Below are positions 47,570 through 61,268 of a stretch of 64,000 nucleotides of DNA, in pieces. This DNA comes from Seriola aureovittata (Eukaryota; Chordata; Actinopteri; Carangiformes; Carangidae): positions 18,653,640-18,717,639 of the forward strand of contig NC_079384.1 in assembly GCF_021018895.1 (NCBI RefSeq). The letters run 5' to 3'. Positions within the stretch are counted from its first letter, which is position 1; the number at the start of each line of letters is the position of its first letter. Both the position numbers and the translations under genes were made by a program. A model generated the notes under the pieces. That model did not search any database, was not told where the DNA came from, and saw nothing but the letters and a program-made list of their open reading frames with translations.

Positions 47570-47981
47570 TTAACGGAGCAATGTGTAGGTTGTGCTATTG
47601 CTACATAGCCAACGTTAGCATTAACAGCTGTTTACTTACCAGTCTTGCCAAGAGCTTCAACCATCATTTATAAAACAAGAGGTTATAATACGTCCTTTAA
47701 GCAGCTACTTCTTCGGGGGAAAACTGGACGCTACAGTGACTCGGTATTGGAAAGTGACAAGACAGGCCAACCAGGCCGAGGCTAGCTAACATGCTAACTT
47801 CAGAAGAAGAAAAGAAGTCAAATATTATCAAAACAAAAGGGTTGGAGACAGTTCTTGGCAAGTAAAGGAATGAAGTTTGATGCTGAACTCGTAACGTTTC
47901 TTCTAGACTGGTAAGTAAACAGCTGTTAATGCTAACATTAGCTATGTAGTCATAGCAAAATCTTACATATAGCTCCTTTAA
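47570..47981. mobile_element. TTAA-bounded MITE with about 70-bp terminal inverted repeats
   Basis: The left arm contains CATAGCCAACGTTAGCATTA then ACAGCTGTTTACTTACCAGT (to about 47645). The right arm contains ACTGGTAAGTAAACAGCTGT then TAATGCTAACATTAGCTATG (to 47981), its near-perfect reverse complement. TTAA flanks both ends. 412 bp, no coding capacity. A degraded copy lies at 6746-7033. Confidence 0.85.
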
Positions 47982-50589
47982 GATTTAAGTCGTGGTTGAT
48001 TTGGCGGTACCTGTGGGGACTGCTGGTAAAATCAAGTACAATTTAAAACTACAGCAAATATTTATTAAACGTCTACATGCATGGTTTTCTGTGAATCCGT
48101 CATATTAGAGAGATCTATTAGAGAGATCATTACAGAATTAAATGTATTTTGCAGTATAGTACTGACTATACATCGTACTGAAAACAAGGTTTAATTTCCT
48201 GAAAATCTTTAACTCGTACAGTATATTAAACAAATTTGTTGAAAATCCACTTGTTGCAGCTCATTAGATGTGAATATTTGCTGAACTAGACATTTTTGTG
48301 TTTTAGACTGACGGCTCTGGAAAATTTACAGACCAAACTATCAATTAATAGAGAAAATAAAAAATTTAAATTAAAATATTGTTAATGAAAATCATCTTTC
48401 TTTGGGTTAAACACCTTTTATCCTGTATTCAGCCTGCAAGCTCACAAGTTATGCTCATTTCATATCATTTCCAACACTGCAGTGCTGTAGCAGACAGAGG
48501 GAAAGAGGTGTGTCCATCTCTGAGGTCACACATTGTAAGAATGATTGTACAGTATCCTATGGGAGTTGAACCCCTATTAATACTGAATAGGACATCCTAT
48601 CTCAGCACATGGGACGCTGTTACATAACAAAGAGTGAAATATGAGAATGTTTTTGTTGATAAACAAAGTGACCAATGAGCAGCAGAATCACATCATTCAG
48701 CGAACATTTCCTCAAGGCGTGTCCTTTAATTGACAGCCAAGATATAGTCCTGGTGCCAAAACAGTGGGAGCAATAAAAAAAAAAAAAACCTCTTATCACA
48801 ACAATGAAGACAAATACATCAGATATAGAGCAAATGAATTCAGCATAAAGTATGAAGGCATTTTGTCAGACTACAACACATAATCTGGTATCCTCCAATT
48901 TAAACAGATGAAAGCATGAGTATTATTTGGTGTATAAAATACTAGTTTTACTTTTAATACCTGACATGTCATGGAGATGCCGACATTAAAATTCTCATTT
49001 TATTCTGAGCATTTAAATGACCTTTTTTTTTTGTCCTTGTTGGCTTAAAACTGAAACATAAAAAAATCTCTATTATTTCCCTTAGCTGCTGTTTCCATGG
49101 TTAAGAATAAAATATTAAGTTCAAATTTTAAGTCAACATGAACAAAAAGGTTCTTGAATTACTCAGAAAACTGGAAAATTGAGCACTTACAGTTTAATGA
49201 GAACTGGAAGAACTTCATCTGCTGAAGAAGATTATCATTAAGTGATATGATGGAAAGCTCCAGAACATAAATGGACAATTTTTTGGAAAAACGTTGAAAC
49301 AAGTTTTTTTTTATTAGAACAAAATGTGCCCATGTGTAATACAATATAAAAAAACATCAGATAAAAGATTGAAATTAGCAATATCCAAATCGTTTTAAGA
49401 CTGGAGATGAAATGAGACATAGGTAAGATAGCACAGAGCGCTTCAGTCACCTTTGACTCATGACGTCAATCAAGGAGCCAATTTTAGAAGTTGTGAATCA
49501 AACATGTTCATCTCCAGTGACAAATCTCTCGATCCTGTCTGCCAATTCTGTCCACGACGACCACAATAAATCATCTCACTGTCAGGCGCTGATCCTCTTT
49601 CACTTCTGTCTCTCTTAAAACACAAGATGTTTTAGACCTGAGAATTCAGACGCCCAGTCACCAACATGCATCATCATACACAGCTCTACCCTTTCTGTCC
49701 TATACTGAATTACACCATTGATCCTCATTATTGCTTTTCAGTTCTACCTCTTCTGTCCAGTTTAATGTGTTGAGCTGAGCAGGGAGATATTTGATGTGCC
49801 TCTATTTTATGATCACATTCCTGCTACAGGTCGTAAAATGTGCCAGTCGTATAATGCACACACAGGGTTTTGGCACATAAATAGCTTTTACAATGTCGGT
49901 AATTAAATATGACAAACTGTTAGTGGTAATGATTGCCTCACTCACATCGCGAAGCTAGATTCGCTGATGGGGTGATTGTGGCTTCATGATGATGTTTACG
50001 TTGGCCGAGCATCTCCAAATGGTTTGTGACTGAAAGCTTGGGAGATAACGCAGTCCAAATATGGCTTCATGGATGAGTGAACCAAATTAAGAGAGCAGGC
50101 AGAGGAGAGACAGACAGAGAAAAACAGGATGGATGGCGCACAGGTGAAAAGGTTAGATGGGGAGACAGGGTGATAATGACTCAGGGGAGGGTGGAGGGCG
50201 ACGAGGTCATCGCCTTGGCCCATCTGTTGTTGTCAACCTGAAGTTTAATTGACTGAGTCCAAACTGTGTGGATCCACCCACTTTTTGTTTCTGGAAAACA
50301 GCAGTTTGGCTGAGCAAACATAATTTACCCGACATTACGCTGATGTAAGATACATCATCGTCTGCAAATGATCATTTGTTGAAAACCTGATATCATATCA
50401 GATTGATATATTCATACAAGTGATAATTTCCTTCCTGACCTCAGCAAACCAAATTATTTGTAAAAAATAAGATTATTATTAATTTGTTTTTATTATTTTA
50501 TTTATGCAAATGAAACATCATACCAGATGCACTAGATTTCCCTGCTACTGAATAAGTTAGCCTCCTTGACCTGTGGAGCTACAAACTAG

Positions 50590-50795
50590 ATCTAAAATTA
50601 ATCACAGTCAATTAATCGCTTAAGTAGTTTTTCAACCAAAAATGGTCCAACAGAACAGAAAATTGACAGGTTTGAGGAAATTGTGATGGGCATTTTTCAC
50701 CTTTTCTTGATGTTTTATAGATCAAATGATCAATCAAGACAATTATTGTCAGTTTAATTGATAATGAAAATAATCGTTGGTTACAGACCCAACTT
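50590..50795 (-). repeat. Interspersed repeat, reverse-oriented GTAGGGCTGCAACTA-type family member
   Basis: Ends with TAATGAAAATAATCGTTGGT, the reverse complement of the ACCAACGATTATTTTCATTA opening seen at 16220 and elsewhere. Confidence 0.55.
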
Positions 50796-51129
50796 CAAAT
50801 CCACCAAAAAGAATTTAATTAGCCTGAGTTTCAGTTGAAAAATTATGCATTTTAATTTTTGATGAATTGATTCCTTTCAAGCTGTTTAAATAAAAGATGT
50901 TTCCCTCTGAGCACAAAATATTTTAATTTCAAGCCTTAAAAATGTATCTGCTTAAGCCAAACTGAATTGAACTGAAATCCATTTTTAGTATTACACAGCA
51001 GCTTTCCTTCAAAACCAGCTCTCAATACTTTCTGGCAAATACTCTAGTATCTGGTCCCAAGCCCATTTGTTCCCAATGAATATGTAAATCTTTGAAAACA
51101 AGTCACAAATGCATAGTTTTTTTGTTCAT

Positions 51130-51485
51130 TAATTTCCTAAAGCAGCTGGTCACTATAGTGTTTTTATAAACGTTACTCAAACAGTAGGAAATGGTGCATA
51201 AGATGAGGACTATTTTCCAAGGCGGATTAATCTACATTTGGTGCTCCAGTGAGTATTTGGGGCAGCAGGATGGCGTGTGATGGAGTCAAAATAAACTACA
51301 GTGTGTGTTCATGGTGATGAAGGAACATGTCACCCAGAGCAACAGTGTGACTCACTGATGGGTTTTTAATGGTTTATGAACAACAGTGGCGCAACTATGG
51401 CTCAGAGGAAGAAGATATCAGGATTTGGTTTTAGTCTTTTCATGGGATTTGTTGACAATATGAAAAGTATAGAATATCAGCAGAC
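51130..51485. repeat. Dispersed repeat family, copy 3 of 3
   Basis: Matches 34251-34590 along its length (AAACTACAGTGTGTGTTCAT, GATGAAGGAACATGTCACC). It ends about 100 bp upstream of the gpr142 coding exon acceptor. Confidence 0.65.
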
Positions 51486-51599
51486 TCACATTTTAAATCC
51501 AACAGGCATCAGATTTCCCTTTCTTAGTTGAAACTCTGACTGAGTGCTGAAAGCATTACTCTTGTCTCTACCGTATTCTCCAGGGGAAGCGCCAAGGTC

Positions 51600-51738
51600 A
51601 TGATCGACTGGCCCAATGTGACAGCGTCCGGCCGCCAGGAGCTGGGCCTGAAACCTGAGGAGCTGCAGAAGTCCAAATGTGTGCTGGGCTTCATCCCTGT
51701 CATCTACTACAGCATTCTACTCTGCGTGGGAGTACCAG
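51600..51738 (+). CDS. gpr142: gpr142 coding exon 1
   Basis: MIDWPNVTASGRQE to CVGVP plus one base. The acceptor upstream is TATTCTCCAG at 51583 and the exon opens with sixteen bases of 5' UTR. The donor is CCAG|GTGCGC, which gives a split valine (G|TG). The alternative of reading on through the intron ends at 51789. Confidence 0.88.
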
Positions 51739-54133
51739 GTGCGCCATCATGTTGTGATGTAGTTAAATTATCAGCTGACTCCAACTTTTGATGTGGTAAC
51801 GATGGTGGATACCTAAAAACAAGATAAATGGTAAGAAATAAAATTCTCTTGTATATTAAGTGAACTGAACCACGAAGGCCAGAAAATGAGCTGCATCATT
51901 TCATTAGATGGATTTGCAGTAACCCACAGTCAATGCGTAAACAGAGCACTCTTTAAATCTCTGATATCTATTTATAACAGAAGTGGGAACTGCACACGAC
52001 AGAAGAAATCAATAGTCAAGTGAGTTAGAGGTACATTACTGTTGCTCTAATGGACCAGTGAGATAATATACTGCTGCAGAACAGAACCAAGCACTGATTG
52101 CTCTTTTCACAGGTTACAATAATTAAATTAATGATCTAATAATCAGTTAGTGTTTATTTGTATTTATCAATCCATCCAGCCACCTGTCTCCGACATCTGC
52201 AAAAAATGTATTACCTCAATAATCCAGGAAGAGGAAATAACTGTCACTTTGATTAAAAGTCTTCACACCACCATTGTTCTGATTACTGTGCTTCGTCTAC
52301 AAGTCGATGGCAGCAAATTATTATTGACCCATCAGGGATTTACGCAGAGCCCTGTTCAAAACAAGCGTCAACAGAGCATCCAGATGACCTCCAGGTCACA
52401 TCGTGTAATTGTCCCCAAAGGGAAATAAATATAAAGGCCAGAGTGCCAGAGTCAACATCTGTATGACTGAAGGAGTCTTAAGACTGGTGGTGGTGTCGCA
52501 ATAGCTGCAGTGAAAATACCCTGCTGTTGATAAGGAAAAAAAAGCATGCAGATACTGTAAATCGTACAGAGGAGATACTGTATTAGCAGCAGGGAGACAA
52601 ATCAATGGTTTGTAGCTTACACTGCTGTTGATGCATAGTTTTTACACTTCAGCCTTTCAAAGGAAGATTTCTTCATCCAGTCGTTTTACCAAAGACAACA
52701 TGACCAAAATATTTTGCCAAAGAAATTAAGGATTTCAGTGTAAGCAGCTCAAAAAAGTAATTTAACAATTACTGCACTTTAATTTTGAAGATATAAATTT
52801 TGCTTAATTGGCATCTTGCTAAATAACCAAACTTGATAGTAGTTATGCCACATGAATAAGGCAGTAGGTAAAAATCCAGTCATTATGAAGTTCTGAAGAA
52901 GTGGCGTACTCGTGCTAAAGCTAGCCTAGCCTACCTTAGCAGAGTAGTGCTTTACGTTTGACTTTTAATTAACTGTATTTGATTGAGATTATCCAATGAC
53001 AGAACATCGGTCTGAAAGACTACAAAATAAAAGTATTAGAACATACATTATCTATAGCCTGGAACTTCTTCTCAGTCTTTACGTACGTGAACAGCCTTAT
53101 TTCCCAGATGTTTTCATGCAGCTAAATATCATGGAAGTAGAACCTAATACAATAATTTAATTTCTTTCTCTCAGTGAACATCCTGACGGCGGTGGCCTTG
53201 TCCAGACTGGCGTCCCGCACTAAGAAGGCTCTGTACTACTACCTCTTGGCAGTGACGGGCTCGGACATCCTTTCTCAGCTATTCATCATCTTCGTCGGCT
53301 TCCTGCTAGAGACGGCGGTCTTTCACCGTGATGTCCCTGCACTCCTGCTGCACTCTGTCAGCGCTGCAGAGTTCGCCGCCAACCACGCCTCAATCTGGTC
53401 CACCGTACCCCTCACCGTGGACCGTTACGTGGCACTGTGCCACCCCCTCCTCCACCGCCAGATCAGCTATCCGGCACGGGCCAGGAAGATCATCGCAGTG
53501 GTCCTGATGTTGTCGCTGGCGTCGGGCGTGCCTTTCTTCTGGTGGTCGGACATGTGGAGGAACAGCCACCCGCCCACGGCGCTGGACACCGTCCTCATAT
53601 GGACACATGTAACCATCATCTACTTCCTGCCCTGCAGCATCTTCTTGGTGCTGAACTCTTTGATAATTCAGACGTTGAGGGTGAGGCAGAGGCAGCAGCG
53701 TTGCCAGGAGGAGTGCGGGCCAAAGTCGGCACCTCCACGGCGACTTGGGAAAACCACAGCCATGCTGCTGGCCATCACCTCTGTGTTCTCTGTGCTGTGG
53801 GCCCCCAGGACAATCGTGGTCATCTACCACCTGTACGTTTCCTCAGTTCACAGAGACTGGCGGGTCCACTTGGCCTACGACCTGTCCAACATGCTGGCCA
53901 TGCTCAACACCGCTGTCAACTTCTTCCTCTACTGTTTCGTCAGTAAGCCTTTCCGTGGAGCCGTGCGTGACGTCGTGCTGCTCAGGGGGGGCCCGCTGTA
54001 TCCTCGCCGTGCGCTGCCACAACAGCAGGCCCCCACCAATGCCTCCATCTCCTCTCTGTACAGTGGGAACAAGCATCGCTCACAGCGTGACTCCACCCCC
54101 TTGTCACCTCGCAGGGCCAGAAAGCCCTCGTGA
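51600..54133 (+). CDS. gpr142: gpr142, G-protein coupled receptor 142
   Basis: Exons 51600-51738 and 53175-54133 join to 1098 nt, 365 residues plus stop. The receptor family (GPR139/GPR142) responds to aromatic amino acids, and GPR142 is coupled to Gq and expressed in pancreas and gut in mammals (family knowledge). Seen: an N-glycosylation sequon at N6, TM1 starting near residue 30, D129-R130-Y131 after TM3, LCHPLLHR in loop 2, WWSDMWR in extracellular loop 2, SVFSVLWAPR in TM6, NTAVNFFLYCFVSKPFR in TM7/helix 8. Loop 2 and the VHRDWRVHLA segment match GPR142 better than GPR139. Divergent neighbour of btbd17, upstream of gprc5c, as in human. The start at 51600 is the only methionine before the sequon; upstream exons, if any, appear non-coding. 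Confidence 0.92.
53175..54133 (+). CDS. gpr142: gpr142 coding exon 2 (TM1 end to C-terminus)
   Basis: The acceptor is TTTCTCTCAG at 53174. It encodes V47 (last two bases) through KPS and TGA. It holds TM2-TM7 in one open frame. The C-terminal tail is basic, proline-rich and lacks a PDZ-type end. Other long frames here are shadows of this one. Confidence 0.94.
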
Positions 54134-54998
54134 CCCCGTGACCCCGCCTCTTAATCCAAAACACCCATCATCCCACGGTCCTTGATCACTCCTGACCCCA
54201 GGGACGCACTCTGCATTCCAGCCACAACCGTGGACAGCTGCCAGTCAGGCCGGGAGCTCTATCCACGGCCCTGAAATGAACTCAACTCACAAGAAGTATG
54301 TTTTCTGTATCGTAATGTCAGCGGGTGTTGTTTGTCCATGTAAATCAGATAAGATGACAACCTATTTATTTTTCTTCCGCAGAATTTGACAAAACAAAAG
54401 TAGGTTTTTGGTATTTTTTTCGTTTCCATACATGGAAGTAATGTGGCAAAAAATATTTTTTATACTGTTATGAGAGAAAAGAAAGAATAACAATTTGTTT
54501 TCTCTTGGATTAAATCAGTAGTTAAATCTGTGGTAAGGAAACAGAGGGAATATTAAACAATGACTTTTCGAAAGCTGCTACATGTAATCCCGCTTTTATG
54601 ACATCAAGTTGCATTCAGTTTCCCTCAGTGTGTGTTGAATACACTCTGCAGGCAGGGAGAAATAAGAGTTTTAATTTCAACTGGCTGCTATTTTCTGCAG
54701 TTGTGTAAGGATGCCGAACGCCCAAAAGACAATCTGCCTCGCTGAGCACAGCCAATCGAGCAAAGAAATCGTACTCCATCTCTACAGCCAACTGCCAGGC
54801 ACAAAAACCACAGCTGCTGGGGCGAGTGTTTATTTTTCATGAAATGCAACTCGATGGAGCCTTAAATGAAAGCTTGCCGTTTAAGCAGCAGGAGTGAAGA
54901 CCCTGCTCTTCAAACACACCCGCCACTACATCACCAACAGGGCCTCAGCTCTGGCTAAACAAACCACAGATTAGCCTGATGGTCTGCACAAACACACA

Positions 54999-55000
<2 letters not shown>

Positions 55001-55051
<51 letters not shown>
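55001..55051. repeat. (CA)n microsatellite
   Basis: About 25 CA units downstream of gpr142. Confidence 0.92.
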
Positions 55052-55053
<2 letters not shown>

Positions 55054-58000
55054 TAGATTTGCTGATGGTGACTGGTACACACTGTTGTGCATGTGCAAAC
55101 ACGTGCACGCACGCACACACAAATGTCAGCTAGTACATTTCCATTTGCCACAGCAGGAATTTTCATGTTACGTCACTGTAATTTGATGAAAAATTAACTG
55201 TATCAGTTGTTGTGTCAGTGTTAGTGAAAAACAAGACATCTGCACTTAACTGCTAATTTGCATATATATAATTTTACACCATCTGTTGTTGACAAGTATA
55301 TGTTTTTTAATTAATGCCCTTGGGGAAAGTGAATTATGTTGTCAGTTTCACTTCTCGTGTTGAATGAGCTGTGTTTGTCGTCTCACACATGCCATGACTT
55401 TAAGTTTAGATTTTTAAAACAGACACATTTAATGCTGGTTAATGCTAATTTGAGTTTCACATACTGTGGAGTCCCTGCTAAGATATGAACATCTGCTGGA
55501 TTTGTCGCTGTTTTATTTCTATGATGGAATTATGCTTTGAACGACAGCTTTATATTTGAATGAAGCTTTCATGGAAGAAAGCAACTCATGTCGTTTTGAA
55601 ACTTTGTTTTATCTCACATGTACGGAAACATTTCACTGCCACAATTTGAAAGCTTTAAAATTTACATTAGGTCTTAAGAGGATACTGACAGAAATCCCAG
55701 GCTCCATAGCTATGAAAATTAACCATGATTCATCAACCAGTTTAATTAAATATAAGTATATTAAGTTTGCAATTGAAAGTTGCTTAAAGTGTGTAAATGC
55801 GGCCTAAATTGGGATTGCAAAAATACGTTTTTGTTTTGAATACGAAACCTCAAAGACACAAACAGATTCTTTGTTGCAAATATTCAAAAGTGAACTTTAA
55901 GATTTCAAACTATACTTAGTTTGTAATAGGTTGGCAGATGAGTTACACCTGGCCAGAAAGCTGGAGTTCACAACTGCATCTTACTTTTGGTGATTTAGAC
56001 ACTCATTCTATACTGGGATCAAGAAACTCAAAAGGAAACAACTTTGCAAAGTTAGCAATTAGCTTATGCATTAAGCAGGTAAAGAGCAAAGTGCCCAAAC
56101 CTGAGCTAAAAAGAGTCTGAATATTGGATTTAGATTCACGAGGTGGACACAAACACACATGTTCCCTTAGCTCTGTTCCTGCTACATGCAGCTATTTGCT
56201 AACAGGTCAAAGCTGTTTGTCCCATTAGATTGATTTGTAGATCTACTACCCTGATTGTCCAAAAGAAGAAAAAAAAAATGTAGAGAGTAACGCAGCTTTA
56301 ATATTTACAATGAAAAATATCATCACAAAGAACTTCAAAGCTTTTTAACCTAACTCAGTCCCCGATATCTTCCAGTATCATCGCAAACATTTTTAATGCG
56401 TTACTCGGCAATGGAGACTCAAGTACAGTGTATATACACATCTCCTTCCTAAAGTTTCTTCCATTTACTTTTCTGGCCACCCCTTCAGGGTTAAAGTTTC
56501 CAATGCAAGCCACCTGCCTGCTCTCGTCCCTCCACAGTCCTCATTGTGTTTACTGTAACTGTAAGAAGCACAGTGTCGGTTCCCCTGCATGTCCCCCGTG
56601 TCAGTCTGCTCACGTCGCTCCGCGGTCGTCCCACACTGAGTTCTGAGAGTCCGTACGCAGATGTAGATATGAAGCGTTTCTTTGAAGACGCCTCCTGCTG
56701 CCTGACACTAACAGAGGGGGGTGTGAGAGAGCGTGTAGTGGCGACGACCTTACACTGCTGTGGACAGTGGAGTTTGCGGAGATGACAGAACAAACAGTTA
56801 AGGCTTTAATATGATGTTAGGAAGCAAGAGCAGGCTTTGATTAAAGTTTAATGGAGCCCTGCTGGAGCTTTCACACATCTACAGAGCTGTTAGAGAGGAG
56901 AGGGGTGAAGACATTAAAGAGGTAAACCCTGCTCACCACACGTCCCCTGTCTGCCTGCCATCTGTCCTTTGTTCCTGTTCAAACACCTGCTTATGTCCTG
57001 TTACTCTGCTCCTATTCAGGCCTGCCTGCTGCTCGGCAGGTGTCACAAGAAATCAATTGAAAAGACAAAGCACCACAGAGAGTGACAAGTGCGTCCTATC
57101 AGATGCACTTGCCTAAATACAGGAAGCTCATACTTTATGGACAGTTAAAGGAAGTACTTCAAACATATTCTGGAAACTGTCCTCTCCAGAACACGATAGC
57201 ATCAGTTTAAAATGACGCACATTTCCTGATATGTCATGTAACTAATGATTCAAATAAACATGAGAGCAAAAGTCATCTGTTCAGACAGTTTCCGGTCAGT
57301 AGCAGTGATGAAACTGTGTGACATTCTTCTGCCCTCATGTCTTAGGGATGAGGGTACAAAAGGTCTGAGCTCGACACTGGAGACAGTTTATGTTCAGTCT
57401 CGAGTCAGTGTTGGTGTCTTTTAGCCATGAATACAATCTTTCACACTCACACAAACATCTGGGCCCCTGTCCTACCAGTTGGTAGGACAACCCTCAACAT
57501 GACATTTATGAAAAATGGAAATTTAAGTTTATGATTTTGAAGCGGACAACATTTGCTGAGGTGGGCTGTGAAATATGATGGAAAACTCCCAGACAGCTAC
57601 AAATGGACTTTATGGTCTCTGACAACCACTGTTTCTAAGGTGAACAATTACATTTCAATCCCTAAATTTCATATATACGTATACTCTTAAATGGACTTTA
57701 GTACAGAACTTTGACACCAGGGTTCAGGTCCTATATCCCACATAAGTTAGGCAAAGATAGTGGTGTTGGTTAAATATATTCAAAGTGAACTACACCCTAT
57801 CTCGACAGCTCATTTTCAATATTTAACCGAGACTAGGATCTTTCCCTAACCTTAACCAGGAGCTTTGAGTTGACTGAACATGACAATAAAAGCTTTAACA
57901 TGAGCACTTATTTTGCAGATACATTTAAAACATTTCCTATTATGTTGATAAAAAAATCAAGGTGGCACTCTTTAAATTGTATTGGCTTTTACAAATTAGT

Positions 58001-58252
58001 CGTATATAAGTGATGGGGAGCTGGGAGAACTATGGATTAACTATTTTGTCGTTCAGGCATGAGGACCAGTTATAGTTTCTACCCTTGTATATATTTGGGG
58101 ATTTATTTGTCCCTCAAACTAGTGAAACAATTGCATTTGAGAAATTCAACAGCTGCAAGTCTTTCCAGAAACAATGTTCTGGTTACTCTGGATAATCCAC
58201 AGAGAACAGCTTTCACTGGAACTAATATATATTTTTAATTACACTTTTAAAG

Positions 58253-58273
58253 TTTTTTTTTTTTTTTTTTTTT
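58253..58273. repeat. Poly-T run
   Basis: Twenty-one T bases in the gpr142-gprc5c interval. Confidence 0.88.
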
Positions 58274-61194
58274 AAATCTGTCTATAAATAAAAGTCTGTT
58301 ATCAGAGGAACTAGGGCATTGTGTCTTTGAAAGGATGTTTTTAAGTTGTGATTTTTGAATGTTGTGTAATATTGTGAATTTGGTCATTTCAAAGATGTTG
58401 GAGCATCTGTGAATAACAGCTTATGCTTACAACCTTTGACACAACAAAAACATAACTGAGGAAGAGAAAACGAAAAAACTGGAAAAAACAAAAACCTTGT
58501 ACAAATGTCTGCAGTATTTATCATGGAACAACCTGACATGGATCCTTTGCTGTTACGTTGGATGTAAATTCATTGTTTCAGTGAATTTAAACACGATAAA
58601 TGTTGGAAGGCATGTTCCCCTGCATGTTGGCTTGTTGTTGTTTAAGTGGCTGCTTATGCATTGTTTACACTACTCCTCCATTTTCTCTTGGCATAAGTAA
58701 CTGTGGCGCAGAATGATCTCGTCTGTGAGCACTGAGAAGAGTTTTATATGGAGAGGAAATAAATGTTTAACACAGGATTTTACTGTTGTCATTTATATTG
58801 TGCAACATGAATATATTGTGTATTATAGCAGTTATAGATGGAAAAAAAAAAGGATATTCAGGTGTAGGATAGAGGTTTTTAAATTAATCTCCATACTAGA
58901 GCATAAAATTTAAATCAGTTCCTGCTCCTAAATCAAAGTTATCTAGCTCTACTGCTGCATTTATCATTGGTATAATTTATGATGAAATATAATATGTAGA
59001 AACGCACTGTAATAGGAAGCTGGGACTAATGAATTTGTCCTTGCAGAGCGACCAGGATGAAGGATGATTCACCACAGACTGCTCCTCTATAATGTTTCTC
59101 TGGGGTTTTGGTGGATGGGTCAATGCGGAAAAAAGAAAGACCTCCACAGATGACATAATGTAGGATGGGCTCAGGAAATGTTGGTCTTGGTGGAGGTCAG
59201 ATTTGGACACTGAAGTGACGACAGACAAAAATGGCTCTGATCTGGAACTGGACACAGATAATTAATGGCCACAAGGAGCCAGATGGATGGAACCAAAAGA
59301 GAGAAATTCAGCCACAATAAAAACTTTGAGAGACAGATGGATGAGCTGAGAAGAGAGAGGCTGTCACTCTTTGGAAACCAGGCTGAGGGAAATGAAGCAG
59401 GAAAAATCAGCTCTTGAGCAACAAGTGTGAGTGAGAGTCTGCTGGAGAGGGGAGGTGGGGCTCCTCGAGGGGACTGGTCCTTTAATCATTGATCAGAACA
59501 TCATAAGCACCAAAATCTTCACTTAAAGCCCAATTTCAAGAGCTCAGCATCGATTCACCAAACATCACTATTGGAAAATAACGAAAATGAAAATCAAGCA
59601 AACTGTAGGAAACTCTTGGTGGCAACGATTTTTTGAAGAATTCCTAAATTCTGTCTTTAAATATTTGATTTGTACATTTGATGGACATGAAACTAATTAA
59701 AATCCAGTTTTTCCCCTTCAAGTAGTAAAAAGTCACCTTATTTCACACGATCTGACAATATCATATAGAATATATACTGTACTATATTCTATATCAGCCT
59801 TTTCCATTGAAACTATAATGTTTAAAGTGAATGAAATATTCTTAATGGCTGCACCATTCCATCAATTGGAAATATTCTACATGTGTTTGGTCAAAAATGG
59901 TCAAACATAGTCGGCATCATTGTAAACTCTGAGATCCTCTGTAGAATAAACTGTTAAATAAGACTGTTGTGGGTCTGAACGACTGAACCTGTCGTCTAAA
60001 TTTGGCTGCAGCTGCTTCAAGAATCATGGCCGATAACAGCGGGTTGCAAGGAGTTGGTGACTAATTATAGCAAAAGCATTTAGCTTATAAAAGAAATAAT
60101 TACAGGCATTTTTATGGCTCAAACAAATATAAATATGTTGTGTAGAAAATTTGGAGAAAATTGGAGAAAACTTATGGTTAAAAAAAAAAAAAAAAAGAAA
60201 GTGTCTTGAACCAAAGGATTGATAAACGGCCACATGGTGGTGCTATGGGATCTGGAGCCACAACAAAAACAATCATTTGTTCAGGACTAACTTTTCATCA
60301 TATTGTCAGCAACTGAGAAAATAAAAATCAAGTACAGTGTCAGTACAACGGTTAAACACAGTTAACATGGGAACAAGGGAATTAACATGTCGTTAACTTT
60401 TACCTTTAAAAGGCAGATTGAGAACAGGAGCCAAAGAGCTGCAAAGTAACAGGAAAATATAATTCAGCGTTTGCTCACATATCGGGAAACAGGCAGGAGG
60501 AACCAGAGGCAGGCAGGTGCAATGAAGTAACATTAATGAAAGGAGGAGCAGGGCTTACAGGTAACCTGGCAGGTAAGGTGGTAAGAATGGGAGTCCACGC
60601 CACGACCAGTTCGAAGCACAACACGCAGGAGAACATGACGTCCTGGCTGGGAGCAGGTGAAACACGCAGGTCTGAATCTGAATCTACTGGAAGGACTGAT
60701 CAGGAAATTAGAAACAGGTGTGTGAGTAGGCGGGGAGATGGTCAGGTGACTGGGAGTTGGAGGGAAGGTGGCCGGATGGAGAACAGGCAGGAGATAGAAG
60801 CAAATACATTTCCCCCCCGCCGTTTCTGAACATTTTGAACACTGAAATGAATCTGAAGGCAAGTCAGGGTAAGTTTATTTGTATTTATTAGCACATTTCA
60901 ACAATAAAACAAAGGGTTAGAATAGAACAGAATAGAAAAGAAATAGAAAATAAAAAACAATGGTAAAGTGGAATTCATCAGAATAAACAGAAGATTTCCT
61001 CTCTTTAATCCAGAAAAACATCAGGATTTATTACTAAAATATTCAGAATTTTATGAATTTATTATATAAAAATGACGAAATATGATTCAAACCTTCTGAA
61101 AAGATGATTTAACGGATTTATGAGATGTAATATTTTCCAAATGACGACTTTGACCACCAGGTGTCTCCGAACACCACTACTATCAGGTGTGCGC

Positions 61195-61216
61195 GCGTGT
61201 GTGTTTGTGTGTGTGT

Positions 61217-61266
<50 letters not shown>
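61195..61266. repeat. (GT)n/(GA)n compound microsatellite
   Basis: GTGCGCGCGTGTG followed by a TG tract and then about 23 GA units (61221-61266). It lies 2.4 kb upstream of the gprc5c start codon. Confidence 0.92.

Positions 61267-61268
<2 letters not shown>

Larger units (their letters stand above)
39016..51599. other. 12.6-kb interval between divergent btbd17 and gpr142; no coding gene recognised
   Basis: No frame with recognisable protein similarity. It holds repeats (listed separately), a G homopolymer (39602-39625 and near 40292-40303), and the promoters of both genes. The 45290-46070 part is GC-richer and may hold the gpr142 promoter, but this is not established. Confidence 0.6.

Noticed and set aside
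53390..53946. Long minus and alternate plus frames within 53390-54185
   Set aside because: Shadows of the GC-rich gpr142 exon; the GPCR frame has the TM and DRY/NxxNFxxY-type features.
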